Of a DNA stretch of 64,000 bases, positions 32,290-45,963 are shown piece after piece. The position numbers and the translations under genes were made by a program. Every line of letters starts with the position of its first letter. The stretch's first letter is position 1. A model generated the notes under the pieces. That model worked only from the letters and a program-made list of their open reading frames with translations, did no database searches and was not told the origin of the DNA. This stretch comes from Neolentinus lepideus HHB14362 ss-1. Taxonomy: Eukaryota > Basidiomycota > Agaricomycetes > Gloeophyllales > Gloeophyllaceae. The stretch is from NCBI GenBank assembly GCA_001632425.1, contig KV425561.1:372001-436000 (forward strand), read 5' to 3'.

Positions 32290-34085
32290 TCACCGGGTCC
32301 CGCGAACCGCGCCGTCCTTTGGCGCCGAAAAATCCTTGTGCACGCGCATATGCTGCCCGAGGTTGTCGTGCCGGCTAAAGTCCTTGCCGCACCCAGGATA
32401 AGGGCACTTGTGCGCTACACGTACAACAACGTCAGCATCGTCGTCAGCAACGCAGAACAACGTCGCTCACGCTTCTCCCAGGTATGAATGCTCCGCACGT
32501 GCCGCTTCAAGTGCTCGCCGCGCGCGAAGCACTTGCCGCACCCGTCGACGATGCATGTATACCCCCGCACATTCTTCGTCACGCCGCCTTGGACTACCAG
32601 CACCGGGCTCGTCGGGACCCTCCGCCCGCGGCTCTTCTTCGTCAAGTTGGGCACGGGGACGGGCGTCGTGAGCGGGTGTCTGGACACCGAAGGGAGCATG
32701 GTACCGGTGATGTTCCGCCGCGTCGAGCGGCGGAGCGAGGAAAACGTGCCGCTGGACGACGATGCGGAAGCAGGAGATTTGCGCGGGCGACCACGGGTGG
32801 GGCCGTTGTCGGTCGTGGCCGCACTCGTGGACCGTGTCCTGGACGTCCGCTTCCTACCGCCAAGAATAAAGTCCCCATCGTCGTCGTCATCATCCGGTCC
32901 CCCGTCTTCGTCCCCTTCAGCGTCCAAGTCGTCATTGTACTCATCACCTTCCGCATCTACATCTGCATCCTCCTCTACAATTTCACTCTCTCCGCTGTCC
33001 TGGTCGTCCATCGGGTACAAGAGCTCTAGATCAGCCGGCGTACCAGCGACCATACCCATATGGACATTCATCATCTGCCCCTGACCTTGCTCGTACTCGC
33101 TGTCCATGTCGAACGTCTCGGGGTACGACCCGACTACCATACCACCGGGCACGGGCGAGCCGCTACCGATGCTGGAGTGGTCTCCCCCGTCGTGCACGTC
33201 GGCGAGATGGACGTACCTGGCCTGTGTCTGGACAGAGTTTAGCTGGGGCGAGCCGCTACCCGGGTCACTAGCAAAATCCGCATCGTAGCTATAATTCAGG
33301 CCGCTCGCCAGACCGTGCGAGACGGGCGCCGAGGCGGACAAGTAAGGCGAGCCGTAGATGGGCTCCTGCTTGATCTGCACGGCGTGCTGCATTGGCGACG
33401 AGGTGTGGATGTGGTGCTGCTGCTGCATCGGCGATATTGACAAGGCGTAATTCTGCTCTGCGTGTTGCTGAGTCTGCGCTGCGTACAAGCTGGGGCTCTT
33501 GATGCCACTAGCGGTTGAGAGTTGCTGCTGATGCATGTGCAGTGGAGACTCCATCGTGGAGAGGCTGGAGCTGTGGGTGGAAAGCATTGTGTGAGGTCTA
33601 TCGGCTGCGGGATGCCATCCGGGCGAAGAAACAGGCATAGAGACGGAAACGGGGGGATAGTGGAGGTGATGGTTACCGTTATTGTGGAGGGGGCTGGGAT
33701 TGGCGGGCTGATAGACAGAGGGTGGCGTCGAATCGAAAATAGCGTCCGAAACCCCCGCTGGGTTGTAACCGCCGCTTCCATATATGTCACGAGCCGAGGA
33801 TGGCTGGGGCTGGACGAGGGCATAATGCTGTGTCCCGTGCGAGAGACGGGTGGGCGACGGGTGGTCGTAGAGCGGCGAATGGGCGGATTGGAGATAGTCG
33901 TAGACGGGGTCTGGGAGCGGAGACTCGGATATAGGTTCTGCGTACGGGGAGGAGTGGGCGTAGAGGTAATTGGGTGAGTAGTACGGCTTCTGTCTGACAA
34001 TGGACGGCGAAGACTGCTGACTGCGATCGTGGAAGATGTTTGGCTGGTGGTGATGTGGAGCCGAGAAGAGGATGTTGGCGTCCAT
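32290..34085 (-). CDS. C2H2 zinc-finger transcription factor (paralog 1)
   Basis: Nuclear DNA-binding regulator. Two exons (34085-32471, 32414-32290) encode 579 residues. The first ~330 residues are Ser, Pro, His and Gln-rich and probably disordered. A strongly acidic patch follows (VEEDADVDAEGDEYNDD, then DDDDDDGD). Next come a basic RGRPRKS AT-hook-like motif and the box PVPVPNLTKKSRGRRVPTSP. Two C2H2 fingers close the protein: CIVDGCGKCFARGEHLKRH, linker EKPHK, and CPYPGCGKDFSRHDNLGQH. The single intron is phase 1 inside the Pro codon of the finger linker. A paralog with the same box, fingers and intron lies at 41829. Start MDANILFSA was preferred over an upstream non-ATG frame. Confidence 0.9.
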
Positions 34086-36501
34086 GGTGTGGCAAGGCAG
34101 GTGGAATGGGTGTGGCAGGTGGAATAAATGTGGCAGGTGGAATGGATGTGGCAAGGGCAGGACGGTGTGGCAGCAGCGATGGGTGGATGGTATGCTGTGA
34201 AAGTCGCAATATAAAGGAAGAAGGTCGAAAGAATCAGGCACGGGTGGGCGGAAGTGATCGCGAACGAGTCAATCAAGGACTTGTGTGTCCGGGTAAAGAA
34301 ATTAAAATATTTATTCGATGTAAGATGATCGTTCAGGTCGTTCGGGTCGTGAGCGCGTCGCACTGTCCGGCTGCAGCAGCACCAGCATCAGGCGGCAGAT
34401 CCGTGACATCTCCTCGGTCTAATGTAGCAGTGGTTCGGTCTGTGTACGTCTGTTTGCAGCCACCCGTCCCGGTCCCCCGCTTCCCTTTCCGTCTGCCTCT
34501 CCCTGTCCTCTGCCACCCCGCCTCCCATCCCGTTCCACGAGGCCCCCGGTTCTCGTCCCCCGACAGTCCTCCGCCCCGTCCTCTGCGCCCAAATCCGGTC
34601 CCTACCGCATCCCATCTCCGATCGCTCCACAGATCTCGCCTTCCCTATTGCATCCCCTCCCGGTCCGCTCGCGAGCTGGTTCGACCGCCGGGCCAGTCCC
34701 GCCGCCGTCAAACGTGTTATCGTGCACGGCCCTTCCCGACCCGGCATGTCGCCCCGGCTCCTTATCGTCTGACACGAACTGTCACCCCAGGTCACACCCC
34801 CGATTTCTGTCATTCTTTTATTCATATCCGACCGTTTCATAACATACTTTCTCAGCGTAGGCCCAACCAACTCTAATACTGCGCCCCGCCGACGTGATCC
34901 TCACCCGAACTCTCTTCCTCCCAGTTGATTGATTACGATGATGGGTTAAAGTTAAGGTTTGCCCAGACCACACCTTAGGAAAGAAGCTTTGCACTTCCGA
35001 CACCCGGGTACTTGGCGTAGATCTCTCTGCGAAGCCCGTCCATTGGGCAGGCCCGACCCAGGCGTTTAACGTTCAGTGCCACAATCGTTGCACAATGACT
35101 GTCGACTGCGGCTCCGCGTAGCTTGACTCGACAATGGCACTTTGAATGCCTTGATGACGCTGCCCATTGAATATTGATCACGCCGCGGGTCAGATTGCGA
35201 TGGCTGCCACCATCTTGATACAGATTCACACTCCAGCCTGATCACAACGTCCTCAATCAACACAGCTTTTCCTGACTCAACTGTTCATTAACAATAGCCC
35301 GGACTTACGGCATCCAGCCTCGTTATTCCAAGTTTAACTCTAATACCTCAAGTCTATTCAAGACTGGTTATGGCCCGCAGTATTCTACCTCCAGATCTTC
35401 ATTGCCAGTCTGACGTTAATACTTTGCTCTTAGCCGACCCGCGGCTTACGTCCGACATATCGTCATAGCAACCTCGACCTGCAGGTGTCCGAGCCTAGGC
35501 TCCTCCGAAATGAATCAACGCCGAATAACTTGAATGCGAATAACTTGAACGTCGACGGCACGCCTGCAGGCAGCGCAGCACGTCAAGCTCCAAGGATAAC
35601 GACAACGTTACAGATTATCAAATACGCTCAGCACCCAATTCACTCCCGCAGACAAGAAAGAACTCGAAGCACAATCCCCCCGACTACCTGTAACTGGCCG
35701 AGCTCGATGTCGATGATGACAAGCCAGGAAAGGCAATTACTGTAATGTCCTCCCCATTCACACACTCTGATTCGCCCTTGCAACAGGTGATTGACTCACA
35801 TTTCTATCATCTCGGTGGTTAGCCGTGAGTAGCCGAAATGCCCGTTGGGATCCTCGCGCGTCGATGGCATTGGCTCATCTCCAGGAGAATTGCAAGATAT
35901 GATGCCTCGGACGATCCGAAATCTCCTCCGTCCCGAAGACCAATGCATCACTTTACGCGTCCTTCTACTTACTGCATTTCCCTGCGCGCCATTGATCTGC
36001 CACACCAATTGATTATGATCACCATCGCGGAGTTGGCCGTACATCAGCACCCAACACCCCGGAGGCGCCCTTTATACATTAATACCTCGGACATACAGGA
36101 CGTGACTCCGTCCTGGTGCTGCGTACAACTACGCGGTTGGGTCCCGAGAAACGGGCTTGTTGGCGAACCATGTGCTACGGTGCGCGCATCGATGATCTTC
36201 CCATATTCGACGTCCTGACCATGGACGACGTGCCTGATTCGGGGCCGCGGTAATTATGTGACAGAGTGCGTTTTGTAGATGAGACATATCCGCCACAGCT
36301 AATCGAGGGATTTTTCATTGGCAGCGCTCACTTGAAGTACTAGTTGCCCTGCTGTCATTCTACAGACCAATGTGTCCCCTTTGCTGTACTTGCATATGCC
36401 AGATTTTGAGGGAGCTATGTGGGTCCTGTACGTGTGCCGAATGATTATCAGTCTAATCACCACCCGACGTGGTGCACTTCCTCCAGCGACCCACGTGCTC
36501 T
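34086..36501. other. Spacer with pyrimidine-rich leader
   Basis: The C2H2 promoter and 5' leader should lie just above 34085, where the plus strand is rich in repeated GGTGGAATGGATGTGGCA-like runs (34095-34175). A C-rich tract covers 34455-34740. Open frames at 35485-36218 lack family features and splice coherence. I recognise no gene. Confidence 0.4.
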
Positions 36502-37280
36502 CTGCAATTCTGTGTTATGTTGATGTGACACAGGTGGCATCGCCAACCCACGTCTTAGATGGATCGGTCAAAATACGAGATATCGCAGGATGTGGCCTGT
36601 GCAGGCCTGCGTATGGTCTAGCGGGAGACAACGTGGGCCCGAGGATCTACCCGGAGCCCCCGTCGGAACAGCCGTTGTTCAACATTTTCCTCTCGGGGGC
36701 GACATCGGCCGTAGGGTTTTGGTTTGCAGGCTGCGCGAAAAGGTATGATAATAAAATGTGAGACATCTTACATCATATTGGGACAATTGGGACCCACACC
36801 GGACGTTGCGCTGACTGGACGGTCATCGTTGCTCACCCAGGCGATGGTGCCATTACGCATCGCTCACATGCGATCGAGCAAAGTACTGCAATTCTGTTTG
36901 ATGTTGATGTGACACAGGTACGCCGTCCGTACATCACCACGCAACGTCTGCTCGCAGCAGTAGATGGATGACATATCGCAGGATGTGAGCGGGAGACGAC
37001 GTGGATCCCGTAGCATCGTTGAGGATCTACCCGGAGCCCTCGTCGGAACCGCCCAGTTCACCCGTCGTTGTTCGATATTTTCCTCTCAGAATTCCTCTCG
37101 GCCGCAGGGTTTTGGTTTGAAGGCTATACGCGAAAAGTTATCATAATGATATGTGAGACATCTTATTGCCATTGGGACAATTGGGACCCACACCGGATGT
37201 CGCACTGACTGAACTCGCGAAGGACGGTCATCGCTGCTCCACCTAGGCGTTGGTTCCATTTCGATCGAGGCGTACAGTGT
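36502..37280 (+). repeat. Two tandem copies of a ~385-406 bp unit
   Basis: Unit 1 starts at 36502 and unit 2 at 36887, both with CTGCAATTCTGT(G/T) followed by ATGTTGATGTGACACAGG. Shared landmarks are ATATCGCAGGATGTG, GAGGATCTACCCGGAGCCC, ATTTTCCTCTC, AGGGTTTTGGTTTG, GAGACATCTTA and GGGACAATTGGGACCCACAC (36780 and 37174). Neither copy has a long frame. Spacing varies between landmarks because of indels, so the event is old. Confidence 0.75.
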
Positions 37281-38696
37281 CTTCCTTTGGTATTACATTT
37301 CGATCGGGACACCTTTGACTATAACGCGGCATCGCCAACAAATTTTTCACCCGATCGTTCCTGGTACGACAAGGAGCAGTATTATTATCGTTAGAGAGAC
37401 GTGGAAGTTGCTGCGGTACGTTCGATGTCTCGAGTATGCCGTACAATATGAGTCACTCCCAGGACAGGTTTGTCGGCGATTTCGGTCAATTCAGTCCTCC
37501 TCGTGTTTTCGTGAATAAGATGCATCAGCTGCGTGGACCTGTGCCGAGCATGTCTGGATGAAATGCGTGAACACAATAATGTACGTTTTCTCCAGGTTCA
37601 CGGCATCTCAAACCTCAAAAGATTCACAGCAAGCAGTGAGTCGTGGACAGATGCTGTTTGATGACTAAACCAAGACAATACAAGTGATCTGCGCAGTGGC
37701 AAGTAAGTGATCTGCTTCCGGAAATTTGTTGCCTGGGCTGATAATCGCCCGCTGAGCGCAGCAGTACAGTACCGACAATCCACCGCTCTAGGCGAGGATA
37801 AAGCTGTAAGACCTCCCCCGGCCTGTGGTTGAACACCGCTTGCACTTACGCATGCTCCGCTGATTGATGTGCAATGGGTCGGGAGGGTGAAGTAAGTTGA
37901 ATACAGAAAACATGCGTACTTCGCGTGGGCAATATATCAGGCAAGTATATCAACAGATCCAGAGGAAGCTCAAGCAGTGAATTCCCGACCGAACCTATTC
38001 TTGTTTCGAGCTGAGCTGTGACCTCGCCATAGACGCCGAGTTCTGCATACCAAGTCGCGCTTGGAATTTCTCTCGTTCTGTGCTAGTGGTTCATCAGACC
38101 ACTTTTTCCTATTTCCGTCGAGTCCAGACATTGTTCAGTAATTGGTGTGCAGTGGACCGTACCCAATGTTTCGGACCATCTTCGTCGAGGATAGATGCCT
38201 CGTATGTATGCCTTTCCTGTCTCCAGACTACAGTTTCACGCCTGAACCGACAGAATTGCCTCGGACGAGTCGAATCTCCGCCTTCAGATTAACACTTGGG
38301 TGCGATACTCATCCTCAACTTCGCTTTAACTCATATTTGTTCGCACCTGCCACCCAGATTTGTCCGCGCCTGCCATCCAGATTTGTCGCTCTCCTTGGAA
38401 TGGCACATGTTGCAGTTGTATAAGTCTGTCGCCATCATGTGGTTCATTTGCATTCTCCTGAATTGCTGATTCTGATCAGTCGGATCCGTGTCGGCTCGAT
38501 GATTTTGGCAATGACACGTCCGACCACTTTCCGGTAGCCCTGAGTGAAGGTTGAAAAGGCTTCTCGTGATAAGGCGTCGAAGGTCCGAGACGAAGAAAAG
38601 TGGTAAGCATCAGCTGCGGACAACTTCTAGTGACTACTACTAATAGTTCCGGAGGATCACGGTAAGAACTTGCCACACGCAAAGAGCTGACGCGGT
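37281..38696. other. Spacer, no gene recognised
   Basis: Short frames only. Nothing on either strand shows a family motif or a splice chain that I can support. Confidence 0.4.
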
Positions 38697-39049
38697 TTAG
38701 ATTGCTGGAATCACGAGCTTCACGACCTGGACGTAAGGTAGCTGCCAGTGGCGAACTGCGTGAGTTTCTGTAATAGGCGGTAATTCAGAGTCAAGCGTGC
38801 TGGGACGGTCATGCAAAAATACCAGTCCGCGAATAACCGGACGATAGTGCACATACCTGGTAGCGTTGCAGTACGTATACGGGATCTGTCCAGCCGCAGC
38901 AGCTTATTTCGGATTCCTCTCTTATTAGACAAATGCGGAGCCCACCAAATCTTCACTAGTCCATCGACATGTCGACGTCTGCTGTAGAGCTTGTTAACAT
39001 CCTGAGACAAAGTTGAGACCGCGAGTGCGAGAGAAGGACTGAAGTCCAT
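38697..39049 (-). CDS. Possible small two-exon gene, unknown
   Basis: Exons 39049-38857 and 38767-38697 join through a GTATGTGC...TATTACAG intron of 89 nt into 87 residues ending VVKLVIPAI. The protein is basic (LYSRRRHVDGLVKIWW, RNKLLRLDRSR) with no recognised domain. It may be the last exons of a longer gene whose upstream exons I could not place, or a remnant. The good splice sites and continuous joined frame are the only support. Confidence 0.35.
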
Positions 39050-41828
39050 TTAGGCAATAGCATAACGTCACCCGCTCACGACTTCATCCTGCGGAACCTC
39101 GAATTAATGATACGCCTTATCGCTTGAATCTTGCCCATTCCCTGGATCTTCAAGCCGCAGAGTGCCACGAGAGTGCCAAGACGGTGGGCACATCATGCCT
39201 GATACAGATACAAACTCTAACAACTTCCTGTAGTAGGACAAGATCCAGAAGTGAGATGCCAGTAAGCAAGAAGACCCCGGGACGCCGTCAATGCCTCCGG
39301 AGTAAACCGGAAGATAGTTCAATATCGAATCGCCGTTAAAGCAGCGATGCCAGCTCGCAGGATCCAACCTGCCTCTCTGGGCCACTACGGGCCTCGAGGC
39401 TCGCAGTGCTAGACTACAATGGTACGGTCCTCCCATTGACCGTCCCATTCTACCTCAGGACAGCCATATTCGATGGTCAGCCGCAATGCCTTGCTCCGAT
39501 ATGCCTGGAGCAGGTATAGCCAAGCATCGATATACGGGGCAGACATCAGAGCGAAGCGCTCGGGCGCAGACGCGACGCAGAATTGAGGACTAGAAGAAGA
39601 CAAGTGGCCTGTCGAGGCTTAGACAAGCAAAGACGATCGACTCACGTGCTCAACTACAGCTCACGAAGTTCACAGAGGTTCACGGTTCTGTCCAACGTTC
39701 GCAAGAAGGCCCATGTGGAACACCTCGTCTTTGAACATCACTCGGTGGAGACGAGAATGAGTAGTTTATCGGAAGCCTGCGCCGGGAGACAGATAGGTGG
39801 GAGTTCTTCGTCGGCAAACCGTGCGCTTCGTGAGGTAAGGCAGAGATATCTGAATAGGCAATGGAGCAGAGACGAAGCCGGATATTAGCGGATCATGGCT
39901 GAAAATGTCCGCGAAAGCGGCATTTCAGGCAGATAAACCATCTTCACCATACGATTCAGAGAAAAGAGGTGCGGTTTGTGGGAAGTGACGGAAATATGGC
40001 TCGTGGGAGGCTGTAGGGCTGCGCTAGCGGGCAGCAAAACATAACAGACGAGGGATAGCTGCTGAATAAACTGTATGCACCATTCATTGTTCCGAGAGAG
40101 TTTGATTATTCCTTAGCACGTCGGATTTAAAATGCTATGAGGATACCAAGAGAGAATCCGAGGTTAGTGCAATGCTCGCAACGGAAGCAAATGCGGAGAG
40201 CGATCCGTCATTGAACTCTGTCGACGACAGCCGAGAGAACGAGATGAAATGAACTGTCCGGAGTACAGGGTTGGTATTACCTCTTCTAGGCGATCGGAGG
40301 AGACTCGACGCGGGAGTAGCTGTATGCTTGGGGAAAGGATAGAAGCAGTATCCGGATAGAGGATCACATGCAAGGAACTGTGTGTGGATCCCGGGACACT
40401 CTAGCTTCGGCCGAATTACTCTCTATATGCATGTAGCATCGACGCTCGAGGAAGAGAGATAAGGTGATTGGAAGGAGTGGTTCGCGCTCCGGGTAGGATG
40501 TCAGCGAAGATGGGCTGAACAGGACTCGGTCGATGCGAGTTAGCCTTAATGGCCGTCATGAGCCTGAGTACATGAAGGTTGCCTGAATCTCGTTTTAGGA
40601 AGTTGGACACCATAAACGCATTATTTGAAGGAGGTAAACGTCAGTAGAGAGCCTCGAAAATGATGAGATCTTGATGTTCCTTGATAATGATGAGAAAACC
40701 AAGAACAGAGTCCCCTTCTAGAGCCCCAGGGCGAAGGGGATATGAGCCTAAGTTCTGTCCAGTTACATAGACGAGGTAAATGTCGTCAGCGAAATTATCT
40801 GAGAAGTCGGGCCGTCGTGTGAGTAGCTCGGAAACTCGATCACACTGCGAAAAGCGGGTGGCGTCGCATTGCGTAAAGCGAATTTTCACTGTGAATTGAG
40901 AAACGCACCGAAGACGTGAATAGATTCCGATACGGCCACGAGATAAGAATTGGAATTGAAATGATGATAAGCATCGGTATTGAATCGATCTTGGATAGGC
41001 TGAGTAGGTGAAGAGGACCACAATCGATGTCCCATCCTACCCATGAACGACGTTCTTTGGACCTAAAAATGACAGGTATGAATAAACCAGCAAGTAAGTC
41101 AAATCAATTTACATCTGCAGCTCACATTATCTAGTGATTAGTGCCCAGAGCGTTGAATGTGTATGCGAAGAGACGATTACTAAAGTTAGCTTCAGTGGTG
41201 CTTGCAGTAAAATGCCTCTACTATTTTGACAAACCGGCCGGCTAGTGACAGTATCTAGGGAAAGTGTCTGTTAGAGGGTGGAAGTGAATATCGTCCACAT
41301 AATCTAACCCGATGCTGGAGCAATGGTAAAAAAACTACCAGGAGGAGTAGCTAGCAGCGTTCGAACACCTACTGAATCTGTGTTCAACGTTCGGGGTACG
41401 GGCACAGTACTGCTGGAAGTTGAGCAACGTCTTCATTCTGGAAATTGTTGATGCACATCAGGAGACCTATATAGACTGAGAAAAACTCCTTGCTTTCTTG
41501 AGTGCTAGATCAGATGTCGCCAGTGTTTTCAAGCGGCATGGAAGTCGAACACGTCCAAGAGGGAGCACTGGCGCACGTGGCACTGTGGGAAAGCTCGACG
41601 TAACCGAAAAATTAGTTCCGTGTTCTGCGAACAGGGGCTTGCTGTATGCGCATTCCCGCCTTAACCTTGTTGATTCGTACCGCGTTGGAGGCAGAACCAG
41701 TATTGTTGGGTGTTTCTGACTGTATGAGTGAGTCATTTTCTTATGTCCAAGTCGCAAATTTGACCTTGCATGAAGGGTACAGTTGACTGCGGTATTTGAA
41801 TAGACCGACGCGTCCAGAAGAGGTCACA
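39050..41828 (-). pseudogene. Region with scattered coding-like fragments
   Basis: Several short minus-strand frames read like protein but do not connect. They are 39583-39409 (YIDAWLYLLQAYRSKALRL), 40373-40164 (ILSPSIQLLPRRVSSDRLEE), 40613-40416 (MVSNFLKRDSGNLHVLRL) and about 40890-40641 (SDNFADDIYLVYVTGQNLG, ending EALY). The alternation of Leu-rich pieces and stops would fit a decayed F-box-type gene, but I cannot identify the family. The last ~700 bp before 41829 presumably include the promoter of the second C2H2 gene. Confidence 0.25.
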
Positions 41829-43040
41829 ATGGAGGAAACTTCAGATAAGAACGCAGACATCGAAGCCGTTGAAGATGCCGAGCATTCAGTGACTCGAAGT
41901 GACACGGTATGTGGATAATTATTGAGTGGGCTATTCGAGGAATCGAGCTCTTTCGCTCGTTTGCCCCAGACGACAGAAGAGGTCCAGCCGATGTCTTCTG
42001 AATCTGCTATGAATGCAAGTCCACGGAGAGTGACCCGCTCTCAAACCCTACGATCTCCAACGAAATCTAAGAAAGCCGATAAACCACCGGCGAAGCGACG
42101 CAAAACGAAGGATGACCCGTCTCGAATTCCAACGCCCGTCCCAGAACCTTCAACTTCCTCGGCACCCTTCCCTCTGGATCCGCAGCTATCCACCCACGTC
42201 AACGAACCTGTGGACGACATGCCACCGCCTCAAGCTCAAGTTCCAGCCACGCATTCACCGATGTCGTCCCAGTATACTTTCCTCGAACAATCCACGTTCC
42301 CGGAACCGCCATTTCAAGGCGAGCGTCGAGGGCCGAGGACACGTATCGCTCCTCCAGTGCCCGTTCCTAACCTCACGAAACGAAGCCGGGGACGCCACGT
42401 GCCTGTTGGTGCAGCTGGGCCGGAGAGGGATCGTTCTCGGAGCGGACGTCTGTATATGTGCAAAGTCCAAGATTGTGGCAAGTGCTTCAACAGAGGCGAA
42501 CATCTGAAGCGACATATTCGGTCTATTCATACGCATGACAAACGTGAGTCGCGCTATCGTCTCTCCTTTTCGCCGCCTGACCCGTATTTAGCATTTCAAT
42601 GCACCTATCCTTCGTGCGAGAAGTTCTTCAGTCGACATGATAATCTCCTTCAGCATCAAAAGATCCATCGAGACTACAATTTTTCCCAAGAGCCAGACCC
42701 ATTGGGCGGAACTCTGCACAGAGTACAGCAAGCTTCACACGCGGACGACATGCCCATGGCTTCGAGTATGAGCATCATCCTCCCACATCCCTTCGCCACT
42801 ATCAGCTCCTTCCCGGTATCTGCTGAACCTGTTGGGTTCTCAGCTCATGTGGCTGTCTCTTCCTTGCGCACCGAATTGCCTGCGGCATCCGAGGATGCTC
42901 AGGGTCAGACATCGACTGTGCAGTCCGAGACTCAATTTGCGCACCTATCACTTTCATCGCACTTTCAGCCTCCACCGTCAGCCATTTCCCCTAGCGAACT
43001 TGAAGTCACGACTTCCGGCCTGGATTTGCAATCCTCATGA
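41829..43040 (+). CDS. C2H2 zinc-finger transcription factor (paralog 2)
   Basis: Three exons (41829-41906, 41970-42543, 42592-43040) encode 366 residues. An acidic start (MEETSDKNADIEAVEDAEH) leads into a basic stretch (KKADKPPAKRRKTKDD), then the box PPVPVPNLTKRSRGRHVPVG. Two C2H2 fingers follow: CKVQDCGKCFNRGEHLKRH and CTYPSCEKFFSRHDNLLQH. The C-terminal ~130 residues are Ser/Pro-rich. The finger pair, the preceding box and a phase-1 intron in the Pro codon of the linker (AAA C|GTGAG) are shared with the protein at 32290-34085, so the two are paralogs. The targets are unknown. Confidence 0.92.
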
Positions 43041-43410
43041 GACCCGATGCCCACTCCGCATTCATCAATGCTTGCACTTGCATATCATTATATCTGACTC
43101 TGTGAACTAATCGTTGTATGACCGTCACCGCATAATATTGTACTGATCTAACTGGTTTAGCCTATGTAGCATCCTACATGAGTATGTTTCCGTCGTCCTG
43201 TCACCGCACATCCATTGGTGTATAGCATATTGTCTCTTAGCACGCTTTGGCGTACGCTCAACGACCAGGATGCAGACTATCATTGCATCACGAATACCAT
43301 AAGATACATCACGTGGAGGAACAGTCTATGTTTTATTCTGCGAAAATACAAAGAGCAGCACTTCTTTTCTTCCTTCCTTTGTCCCTATCGATGACTGTAC
43401 AGCAAAACCC
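43041..43410. other. Convergent 3' regions of C2H2 gene 2 and enolase
   Basis: The genes converge on this 370-bp AT-rich stretch. No supported frame. It presumably holds both 3' untranslated regions. Confidence 0.55.
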
Positions 43411-45069
<1,659 letters not shown>

Positions 45070-45963
45070 GGTAAGGTCGTCGATGAGGAGCACGGAGGAA
45101 GAGAGGTGCAGATGAGAGGCCGCTCTATAAAGGGGGGTGACTCGCCGAGATTGATTGCATTTGCTCTTTCTCACACTGATTATCCAGAGCTGCCGAACGT
45201 TCTTGGACCTGCCTATGATCCACTACCTAGCTCCGTCACCTAGCTCCGTCCTGTCCTGTCTCGGCTACCGCTATATATGCGCGGACGATGCTCGAGACTG
45301 CCATTGACGATATACTCCGGCTTCGCTGACGAATAAGAAACTCTGGACGTCCGACTCGTTCGTTCATCGATGACCCAAGATGACAAGTATGCGCAGGGTT
45401 TCCTTAGAGATCGGGGTGGTGAGTCTCGTAGCAGGATGGGAGATGCTCAAGGAAACATCAGCCCAGTGACGATGGTCCAACTCCAGTCTGCCAGAGATCG
45501 CCCGTCTTGTCCCAATGTTATGTCATTGGAACGAAGGGTCGTTCTATGGCATACGAGCGAGTTGGTGATTGATATGGATGTGTTGTCGATGGGAACAGGT
45601 ACCGGACTATACTGCGAATCATAATTATGTCCAAGAACGCGCCTCTTTGACATGACTGCTTCGTGTGTATTGTGGGTAATCTATCTATGCAGGTTACATG
45701 GTACAAACTAGCTACAAGTAATGGTGTGCATGTGTAATCGATTGCAAACAAGATGATGTCGTGAAGCCAGGTTATGCTGGCGATAATAGACGCATAGAGG
45801 GCACTGATGACTGGAGAAATGTCCTCTCAAAAATAAACATGGTCCAGCAGATTAGCTTGATATCAACAATAGATGCAGCAAGACAAGTCAGATAGACTCG
45901 CAGTTAAATGATAACCCACCCTCCCCCGAGAGCGATGGGTATTAGATGTCCACACGGTAGTCC
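45070..45963. other. Enolase promoter and spacer
   Basis: Contains the enolase promoter (transcription leaves leftward from ~45069) and the 3' region of the RhoGEF gene on the same strand. Small frames at 45370-45750 lack support. I see no other gene. Confidence 0.5.

Noticed and set aside
32415..34241. The long minus-strand frame starting upstream at 34241 (Pro/His/Leu-rich leader) as part of the C2H2 protein.
   Set aside because: The leader is a low-complexity repeat in the likely 5' untranslated region, and the ATG at 34085 gives a normal start.
34040..34876. A 278-codon plus-strand frame.
   Set aside because: It is a Pro/Arg/Ser-rich read-through of a C-rich promoter tract, antisense to the C2H2 gene start, with no domain.
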